Assembly (NCBI GenBank): GCA_964247055.1
Contig: OZ176055.1
Location: forward strand, 7,130,001-7,194,000
Direction: 5' to 3'
Source of the DNA: Paragordius varius
Taxonomy: Eukaryota; Nematomorpha
DNA length: 64,000 nt
The notes under the pieces are model-generated. The model had not been told where the DNA came from. It saw nothing but the letters and a program-made list of their open reading frames with translations, and searched no databases. The stretch's first letter is position 1; the number at the start of each line of letters is the position of its first letter. Shown here one piece after another: positions 50,681-61,000 of this stretch. Both the position numbers and the translations under genes were made by a program.

Positions 50681-52278
50681 CATGGAAAGAAAGGTATTTA
50701 TACTTTTGTGGTAGTTGCTCAATATAGAAAGGCGCAAAATAAGCGCTTATTAGGCCAAATATATTTTTTTGTGAAAGAGTGATCCGTCTAAAAAAATATC
50801 ATTAAAATTATTATATAATATAAAAAGCCATTTTTAGATGCGGGTTCCACAATCTAAAATTTCAGTCCACTCGGAAATGGGCTAAACATTTTTATACGTA
50901 CAAAATCAGGTACAAAAAATATATCTTGGGAAATTACATTATCCTGATGAATATGTATTCAGATAGATAAGTATATCAGTTTTAACGGTACTTTTGGTTT
51001 TGGGTATAACGATTGATATGGCATAAATATTAGCACTTGAATGGTAATAACTCGATCTCGTAAAATCGCAATATTACATTGCGTCCTAAATCAGGGGATA
51101 TAATATATCCTAAAATAAATATAATTTGACAAGATTATGATTATCATGGGGTGGTTTTGGCCCTTACAAGCGATTTAAAATAGTTAACATTTTTGTGAAA
51201 GGTGCTCCATATCAAAAAATGGCAAAATATACGCATTTTATTTAAATAATTGTTTTGGTGAAAGGAAAATGCTCCATTCAAAGTAATAACACAAACTACA
51301 TTAATAAGCATCACTATCTTTTAAAAGAAATCCTATTTTTAGATGTGGGCTCCAAACGTTAGTTTTTCGCATTTCAAAAATCGGCTGGTTCTTCTAAATA
51401 TACTTAAAATGCCGAGATTTCGCGATCAAAGTTTAAATATATTGTGAATGTTGATATCAAGTAAAAATCTTTATAAAAATATGTATATTTTTTTTATAAA
51501 TAGTAGCAAAATTTTGTTGAAGCTTACTTTTTATTATAGGATGGAATGATAATCAAATCGCAGCCCTAAAGTTTAATATGTCGCTGAAATAAAAGTTTTT
51601 TTGAATGTTTAGATATTAAAAATAATTGCGTTGATATTTGTTTTTTCAGTATCCAGAAATTTCCGCCTGGTGCCCTTATTATCCGATTTTTTTCGTTTAT
51701 ATTTAATGTTCGGTTTTGATCATGCACATTTGATTAATCAATCATATTCAAGTTTTAAATAATAATTGAAAATTGGAAGATAAGGCTTGAATTTCCGCAA
51801 GATTTGCCAAATATAAATAAAAAATAGAATCTTAATTATCCTTATTGTTTTTGTTCAGGTCCATCGAGGGAGAATTTTTTAAAAGCAAAATATGTCAAGA
51901 GACATAGGGATACGACGTTGGATATCTCTGTTATAATATTAAGAATTGTCAAAAAATATGAGTTATGTCCAATATAAGATGTTATGACAAAATAGCTGTG
52001 TATATCCGGCAAAAAATCACGGTCTACCGATTTAATATACAAATATCCGTAATTGAAATTATGCTATATTGGTCGGTATGTTTTGTGGCCCTTGAGCAAA
52101 AAAACATTTTAGCCAAAAAATATTTGGTGAGTAGCACTGCTTTAAGTTGATTTAAAAATGTTTTTTATATAATATAGTGTCCACCGAAAATCTGACCCAA
52201 TATATATTCTGATATGAAGGTGCTTTTAGTTTTGGCCCTTACGAGTGTTTTAAGTTATTTGCCCTTTTGTGATAACTG
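50680..52278. repeat. Diverged dispersed repeats
   Basis: Related segments recur: TTTTGGCCCTTACAAGCG at about 51154 and TTTTGGCCCTTACGAGTG at about 52232, each followed by a TTTAA stretch, TTTTGTGA and TGCTC.ATAT. A weaker relative is at about 50700-50800 and another at about 54150. No coding frame survives and no termini could be set. Confidence 0.5.
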
Positions 52279-52291
52279 CTCTATATAAGAA

Positions 52292-53650
52292 CAAGTAAAC
52301 AGTGTAGCGTCGAAAGATCGTCGGACACCTGCCGTAAGGCAATTGCCCCGTAACGCATTGAGCTTCAGAGCGGGGAGACACATCGGAGGTTGGGTTTGAC
52401 GTTAGTATCTACATACATAAATAAATGCCTTCATGTTAGATGTGTTAATGTGAGTTAGTATAGTTAATAAGCTATATATATATATTAAAAGAGATGTTAA
52501 TTTCGCCCTGTTAGGTAGGTAAAAGCAATATTTGAGTTTAAATAACCGTACAAACGGGGTTTGATCCTTACTCCAGAAAGTAATGTCAAAGGTCTATGTC
52601 GGGTCAAATGTAGAGTTAATTTTAAAATCTTATCTTTGGTGTGGAAGGGGGTTTTCTTTAACTAAATGAGTGTGGCCTTTAAGGTAGACCAATTTTGGAG
52701 ATATTAGACATTACAAGCATCAAAGTTACCCCTTTGTCCGACCATGTTTCAGTTGTACCTTCAACTGGGCCAACCCGGGATAAGTGGTCGTTGACCTTGC
52801 TCTGAGCTAAGTCTCAACTCCGACCAACAGAGATGTCGGAGATTGGTAACCAGCCCTGCTCAAATATCAGCGGCTCCAACATTGTTTCCCAGGACGTCGT
52901 CCCACCATAATTGGCTAATAGTTTCGTCAGAGTCGCGTCTTGCATGATATAGGCTTTCAGTGCTACATTTTGTTCGTGGGATTTCTGTGTGAAGCAGTCT
53001 ATATTATTAACTAACTGTAATATAAGTGTTTACCATTAACAGATTTAGTTGTAAATATTACATCAATACTAACTGACTTTAACAGAGCGTTGTAAAATAA
53101 AAATTTATACCTTATCCAGCAGTGGATCAACCTTAAAATACTGACTTCGCAATAGCACCATTCAATCTGGAGCAAAGTATCCGGTTAAATAAAGTTGAAG
53201 ATTGGTAATCAGCCCTCAACTATCAGCGGTTCCGATGTCATCGTCATACAAGGAAGTTTTGCGTTGGGCTCCAACGGGATAGGATTAGTAACTCTGGTGC
53301 GTTTCCTCGTTGTCAGGAGTTTAAAAGTGATCGAGGTTTTTCGGATATAATCCTAATCGCGTTCATCAGCTCAGCTTCAAGAGCCCAGTTGGTCACAGTT
53401 ATTGAAGTTCTTTCGGTAAGTTTTAAAGATGGGGTCATTAGGTTGTACAGTCATTGTTCGATTCTAGCCTGGAGAGGATTTCGCCATTGTTGCGTCAGCC
53501 GGTACCATGGTAACGATTATGGGTAAAAAAGGTCTGACAATCGCATATGTAATATATAAAATACTGCCAATAAAGAGGTTACTTTATTTTGAATTAATTT
53601 AGGCATCAACGCGCCTTACATACAAAGGTGAGATGTGTGTTTGGGATATT
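52292..53650. mobile_element. GC-richer island flanked by a 13-bp direct repeat, nature unknown
   Basis: Base composition is clearly less AT-rich than the surroundings (for example ACACCTGCCGTAAGGCAATT near 52326). The sequence CTCTATATAAGAA stands directly on both sides (52279-52291 and 53651-53663), as a target duplication would. Inside, a module recurs: TTGGTAACCAGCCCTGCTCA with ATCAGCGGCTCCAACAT (about 52843-52882) and TTGGTAATCAGCCCTCAACT with ATCAGCGGTTCCGAT (about 53199-53236). I see no long frame, no terminal inverted repeat and no poly(A) tail. It could be a non-autonomous retroelement or transposon, or transferred DNA. Confidence 0.5.
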
Positions 53651-53668
53651 CTCTATATAAGAATGGAA

Positions 53669-54141
53669 TTAACACTTGCAAGCAACACATTCATTTCAGT
53701 CCTTCCATCAAATTGGGGAACCATAAAAAAGTTTTACTTATATAACATGTATAAACCGGAATATATAAAAAACTTTTTTTTTAATTGACATTACTCATTT
53801 TAAGACCCAAAGGTGAAAATTTTAAACGAGACATCTATCAATCGTAAAATTAAAAAATACAAAATAACCGCTTTTTCTATTTCTATCAATGTTAGATGTA
53901 ATTTAAATAAAAAATTAGCTTTATTACCCTTAAAATTAAATGAAGACGATATTTTGTAAAAATGTAAAATAAAATGGCTTTGAAGTAGTTTGACATGGAA
54001 CTTTTTTTTATAACAAAATTTTATTTAGATAGTTTGGCATATTTATATAATTTTTATTAGGTTAGAATAATTTAAATTGGGATCGTGTCCTTCAGTAGTT
54101 TACAAATTTAATCTAGGGTATTTAGATATCGACGTGTTTAA
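53669..54141. mobile_element. Hairpin-ended MITE, copy 5
   Basis: Begins TTAACACTTGCAAGCAACAC with TTCAGTCCTTCCATCAAATTG as in copy 4, and follows it internally (TATTTCTATCAATGTTAGATG, then AAATTAAATGAAGACGATAT). The right end has decayed to GGGTATTTAGATATCGACGT and GTTTAA. About 470 bp, shortened and the most diverged of the five. Confidence 0.7.
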
Positions 54142-57100
54142 TAAAAATTTGTTGGTGAAAGCCGAATGCCTTATTCCAAAAATATCACTAAAATACATCA
54201 TCCTCATATAAAAAGAAAAACAAATTTTTACAAAATTTTAAATGTGAGCAATGAAAGTCTATAATTTTAGGACCTGTTGTCTAAAATGAACAAGTTCTTA
54301 CAAATAGAGACGTATTAACATTATAAAGATATTAATTGTGAGAGCAAAAAAAATTTTTAATCGAAAAAATGACATTTTTCTTAAAAACTTAATTTATAGC
54401 AAAATAATGAACCGAGTATTTTGAGCATAGCGGAAACGGTATAAAAATGTCAATATGAACACTTTTTCTATAATATTTCTATCACCTCAGATTTCAATTT
54501 AGAGGTTAGTTTGATTTTAAATTAAAGTAAATTATGGTGAAAAAGACAATTTATCATTAACATATTCTAAGTTGACAGAAATGTTCATTATCATCATTGA
54601 TATATAGAGTAAGCTTGTTTATAAAATATCTTAAGCAATTTTATTCAGTTTCGATTATGCCTCAAATACGTTTTATAATATTTATTTATAAATTAGTTTT
54701 TTGAAAGTGGTCATTATTTCAAAAATATTTTCTAATGCCATAATCTAGCATATAGTTAACAAATTATTGCGAGATCCCTCATTTTCACTAAGAAGATTCG
54801 ACCATTTTAAAAGTGCGAAAAAACTTGAGACTTGGAATTTCATAAAAATTAAAGAATTATAAAAACAGTATTTTGCTTTTTATTTACATCATAGGATGAT
54901 ATTTTTGAAATAAAGCTTTTAGCTTTTACCAAAACATTTAATCTCTGACAATGTACATAAATTTTCCGCTTTTTCGATATGATCCAGCAAATGCAGATTC
55001 TTACGTAGGCCCCATACCCAAAAGCACCATGAGATTGCTGATATATATAGCTATGATAATATACATATTTCATCGGGATATTTTTTGTACTCCTTTTGGA
55101 AGCGGTGTAACAAGATGATGCTGAACAGTTCTCTGTCACCTCACAATTTTAATAAAAGATCCTTTCGTTATATATTTATAATTTTTTTTTAAAAAACAAT
55201 TATCTAACTAAACTTTCATTTCATTTTTTTAAATAGACTATCTTTTCTACCCTAAGGCAAAAAATACTACTGTATGAGTTGTTTTAGGTAAAAATTAATT
55301 ATTAAATCTCATGTATTAGTTAGAGACGCTTATACTTTTTTAACAGGTTTCAACTTCTACAGTCCCGAATTCGGATAGCAAAAGAGGATCAAAGAAACAG
55401 CTAATTTCTATAAAATTTTGCTGGTAAAATGGAATCGACAGCATTCTTAAGTTAATTATTTGCATTTTTTTAACCATAATATACATAAATTTGTTGTATT
55501 AGGGATTTTAAAAAATCAAAAGAATAAAAATGATGGCGAGAAAGTTTGAGATGAAGATTACAAATTTATTTTTTTAATAAAAATTTTCAGACATGCGTCT
55601 AAAAATTTTAAGGAAATATTTTTGACCCAATCCACCATGAAAATCCTGATACATAAGTTTATCAGAATATATATATATATATATATATTTCATCGAGTTT
55701 TTCATAACTTCTGGTTATGTGCGCAGTATATATATATCTTTATTTTTTATCGCTGACCCACTCACGTGTCGCTGTGACTTAGTCTCGATAATTAGTGAAT
55801 CGACAAACAAATATATGCAATTAACTGAGAAAACGGGAAAAAAAGATTTTTAAAATCTGAGCATATTTTTATCAAAAATGTCTTACCCATCTCTCCATTG
55901 CATTCACCAATATTATTGTCATTACACTCTATTTATACTTATATTCAACTATTTTACTACCTGTTTAAAAAGTTTTTTCTTTAAAAATGTGATAAAAATT
56001 ATTTAATAGTGTCTGATCCATGAAAAATAGACTCGACAATGATCCCCGTTATAAAAAGAATGTATGAGAATAGATTTTTACGAATTCCCCCAAACATTCA
56101 TTTTAAGGGCCATATCAGAAAATGTCTGACTCACCCTCAATGCCTTTTAGAAATTATCCACCTTAAATCATTTCTGAAAGATACATTAACAATAACTTAA
56201 AAATTCCATTTTCACAAGGCAAGGTTGAACTGAGGACCTAAAAAAAGTGGCCCGGACATCATCTTAAAATTTATAAATGAATAAAAATTTTGACTTTGGA
56301 AATAGAAGCTTCGTTTTCCTGGAAATTTCTTCATATTCAAAATAGCGGTGCTACTCTGTCAAATTTTAAAAGACAAAAATTTCTTAAAATGAGCCCCTCA
56401 CGTTTTTTAGAGAATTTTAACCATTAATTAGAAAACATATTTTCATACATGCAGGGCTGAACCGAGGAGCTTAAAAAGATGGTTCCGTTACCCTTGGCGC
56501 ATCCGCGACACAATCAAAAAATTATTCCATTTATATAGGCCTCCACGTTAATCATGATGAAAACTAAACATTTCATCTTATAAAATCCTTGTCAATCACA
56601 GAATCATTTGACAAGTTTTACAAAAAGTATCTTGAATTTGTAGTCGAGATGATCTTTATAATATTTTGAGGTAAAAGTTCAGCATGATTATTAAAAAAAT
56701 TTTAACATCTTAAAGTGATTTCGTTTTCTAACAATATTCAAAAAAACCATAAAAACAAAATTAAAAATCTAAATTTATAGCCAAGTATATGATATCTTTC
56801 ATAAATAATACATTTTGATGTCATAATATAGCAATGTTAAAAATTATCACGCAATATCAGTTCTTTTACGCCTCTTGAAAATCAGTTCATTTTAACGAGT
56901 TCAAGCGAAACTCTCAGAACTCTAATTTTAATTTAATTAATTGTTTTGCATTTGAAATATAGTTTATGATATATTTCAAAATATTTTTTAGAAAGAAGCA
57001 TTCATTTTTTATTGGTAAAAAGTGGTACGGACGATGCTTTTAATTTTGCTATTTTTTTTACTACGAGTTTTAACATTAAAGATTAAATTATATTTTAAAT

Positions 57101-58075
57101 GACGCGTCGAAACGATTTGTCGAAAAAAATGGTTTCTATGTGGCAAACAGCTTTGTTTTTTATTTAATTTTTTAAGAAGAGCCCTACAAAATCTTTTAAA
57201 AGTCATTCGATTCCAATATTTTGATACATTCTGAGATTACATAAAAATGATTATAGCACAAACTACAATTATGACTCGAATTTTCACTTACATACGATTT
57301 TATTAGCATAAAATAAACTCATGTCATTTTATTTGTTATTTTCAAAATACAGGGCCATGTAAATGACCCGGATCAATCATTCAATGACTCAAAATTGCAT
57401 TAATATTCTATGCCCCGAAAAACCAAATATTTAAATACATTATGAGTTAGAAGTAGGAAGCAAATAGAAATCACTCAAGTTGGGCTTATTTACTTGGCCC
57501 CAAATTTTTTGCCTATCCATAAATTATATTAATATTTTAAGCCATATAATAACATTATTTTTAATTATTTTTCTAACGATATCACCATCAATCGTTGATA
57601 TTGCGCAGAATCAATTAAATCTCGCAAATTAAATTCTTAAACTCATGTTTGCAATTCACGCATTGCTGGCCAAAAGATTGACTTTAATGAAGGCATCTCT
57701 AAATATTTATGAAAATAATAAAAAAATTTATTATCTAGAGTGCAAGTCTGTGTTTAGTTATAAAAAAAGTAAAAACTTGCAAATATAATTGCGTCTAAAC
57801 AAAAGAATATATAATGCAACTAAGCACTATAAAAATGTAAATGCAGTCATTATACATGATTGGTTGAAAAATTGAGATTCTAAATATAAATCTAAAAATT
57901 TACAGTAATGTATTGCAATAATTGGACTAAAAATTTTGTATTTAAATCTATTGCCATAATAATATAATAAATACACATGTAAATATGTTAAATGCATAAT
58001 CAAATAAATATCAGGTAATTAAAAAAATATGTATAGCACCATCAAGCATAATGTCAAAAACTGTCGCGTTTACAT

Positions 58076-61000
58076 TCACATCAAGACAAAACATTTCCCA
58101 TCCTTTAAATCATATCCACTTGTTGAATATGATTTTCTAAAATAAATAATAGTTATGAAATATAAAAATTCCAACAAAAATATAAAAAATGAGTTTACTC
58201 AATTTCCATAAATGTTGCCATAGTGTGTTTGATCAAGTTTTTAGCTCCATGATTGTTAGCGAATGGTAGATGTAATTTTCCATAACTTTTTATATGTATA
58301 TCCCAGGCCATCCCTTTCTGAGATTCTTTTTCCAGGCCACTATCAGTAGAGTCTAAAGAAATGGTTCGATTTAACCCAGAACCAATAGTGTAGGCATTTG
58401 AAAAAACTGTGATTTGTGATTCCCCCACATATTGTAGCCTGGGGGAAATACAGTAAAAATTAAAATTATGCTTAGAAACAACGTAAAAATTAAAAACCAT
58501 ATTTTTTAATTCTAAATATATAAAATAGATCTCTTTGTTTTGATTTGCAAAGTAACGAATAGAAATGATTGTTTATTCCACGAAATTATAAAATCTAAAT
58601 TCTGATTATATAGTTTATAGATAGATCTAGGCGATCTTTTCTAATAGTTGACTTTTCTATGTTTTTCCTTAATAATTTTATTCATTACTACAGTTATGAA
58701 TACAGGGTAAAAGTCACTTTTTCTTTTTTTCTTATATAAATATACCATCCTGACTGACGCGTTAAAAAAGATTATTAAACATTAGCATTAAAGGAAAGAA
58801 AATAAAAAAAACCTAATTTTAAGGTTCATAGTGTAATTTTGCCTGAAAAGATCCATAGATAGATGGCCATAAGCTGATGCCCGAATCAGGCCATACACAT
58901 TAGAGGTGACTGGAAACCCGTTTGCCAAGCAAAATATATTGTTTTCATCATGGATCAGAAAATTTATCTATGAAAACAATTTGAAAAATACAATCATATC
59001 ATATAACAATGGATTGAGTAAACATATGCTCGTACACCTATTGTACGACAATAAATTTGCATAGCATAAAAGTAACTATGTATGTTTCAAATTATATATG
59101 TAACCGTTTAAGAAATTGTATCCTATTTTATTTTGTAATTTTCGTAAAATAGAAAAATGCAATTATTTTTATCTCTATAAAATTATCAAACGATCTATAT
59201 GATAAAATTTGTTTCTATAATAAAACTCAAAAGCGGAGTTGATGTGCAAATAAATAATATCTCTGCACTTTTCCAATAATCCCCCCCTCAAATAAATGCC
59301 CAATTAGAGTTAAATTTTTGACACGATCAAACGAATTAGACTAATGACTTATACATGTACAGTTCGTGACCAATAATATTCACACAAACGAAAATATGAT
59401 TTTAACCATTAAATCGATCAAATTAGTTTCAATTTTGAAAATATTTTTAAACAATAAACGAATTCGATATAATAAAAAATTTCATTTTTAAAGTAAACAT
59501 ATCAAAACATGTTAAGTATTTCTTTTTATCCACACAAGTTTCGATAGCCACAATACAAAAGTAATATATTGACCGAAAATTAATTTACATCAAAAAAGTT
59601 TTTATATCCCTCATCCATGGTTTCCGTATTAGTTATTTGCAAGGCTAAATCTATCAAATCTTGTTTCCCATGTACGAGGGAAAGGGGCTGACCCTCTAAA
59701 CTTAACATACGGTTGAGTAAGGCCTCACTTAAATCAGGGTAGTCTCGTGTCGAAGGTAACTCCCCTACATCTTGGTGTTTATGAAGATCCAACATTTGAC
59801 CTAGGTTTTAAAACAATTTTTAAAACTTTTTTATTTTAAAATAATGTCATTTTAAAGCACAGTACTCATATCAAGGCCCATGGGCCGCATGCGATCCTAA
59901 AAATGCTTTTTTGTGACCCTAAATTGTTAATTAAATTTTTTTAAGCATTTATTTGAAGCATAAATATTTAAATCGGTATTATATACCCTAGAGACAAGAA
60001 AATTGTTTTTTGGCCCGTAAATTTTTAGTGAGTGCCAATGTTCTAATATATTTGAAAAAGATACTTTCTAACATATACAACCACCGTAGTCAAATCTCTT
60101 TTGTTAAGCACACATTATTTTTGTAAGTAACCCATTCAAAATTATTTTGAAACTTTCTTAATACTTTAGTGCCAAAACTATCTAACCATAAAAGTGCATC
60201 AAACAGATTCTTAAAAATAAAATATGCATAAAAATTTCTAACAGTTAGCTATTACAAATGATTATATTGAAATATCCTTATAAACTCATTTATTGGCATA
60301 TACAATTAACACAAGATTGGTTTGTGCGATCCCATACTTTCTTAAAACTTAGAAGTGTATATAAGAAAATAAGAGCATGTTAAAATACCCATAGTTGAAA
60401 AGGCTAAGGTGATTTCTGGTGATGATTTAAGATTGGATCCAAAGCTTTTTTCGAACGCCAAAAAAGATAATGCAGCAAATCCATTAACAATTTCGTGGAT
60501 ACCCTGAGCCAGTCCGGATGTTTTTAAATCAATCTAGGGAGAGATAGCCAAAAATATTAATGGTAAAGAAATTGTTTAAAAACCTGTTATCAGGATTGAA
60601 AAACAATATGTATAAAAATTTATGAGAGACGCATAATAAACGTTGCTTACTTTTAAAATTGGTTGTCCTTTAAGCAAAAAGCCGATATTTACGTGTGTAG
60701 GAAATCCGGAAAAATCTTTTTGATAATCAACTTGATAAGAAAAATCTATAATAAAAATATTTCTGAAAATATCCTATTCGCCGGGTTAATAATCACTTAG
60801 TATTAATAATACCTTTTGTGATTGGTGTAATAATGTATGGTTTTGTGGTGGCTGAATTACCAAATAACATTAAATAGGGTTTTTGGAAACGGTTTGCAAT
60901 CATTCTATACATATCGCTACATATGCAGAAAAACAAGTAAATTAGATTTATAAAATTATATGTAATTAAACAACCTTACTGCATACTTTTCTCTAGTTCT

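Larger units (their letters stand above)
49595..58075. other. Repeat-rich, gene-poor region between ACF1 and MTTP
   Basis: Holds hairpin-ended MITE copies at 49928 and 53669, a dinucleotide run at 50635-50677, diverged repeats at 50680-52278, and the GC-richer island at 52292-53650. 54142-58075 shows no gene: only a TA run at about 55668 and a weak repeated segment (GGTTGAACTGAGGACCTAAA at about 56222 and GGGCTGAACCGAGGAGCTTA at about 56454). The ACF1 promoter should be just past 49594 but has no clear core elements. Confidence 0.55.

Noticed and set aside
52292-53650. LTR or other virus-like element
   Set aside because: The flanking 13-bp match contains a TATA-like sequence, which might suggest LTRs, but sequence beyond the 13 bp does not match and no gag/pol-like frame is present.
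54849-55139. 96-codon frame on the minus strand (TENCSASSCYTASKRSTKN...)
   Set aside because: Slightly protein-like at its start but no recognisable domain, no adjoining exons and a low-complexity second half.
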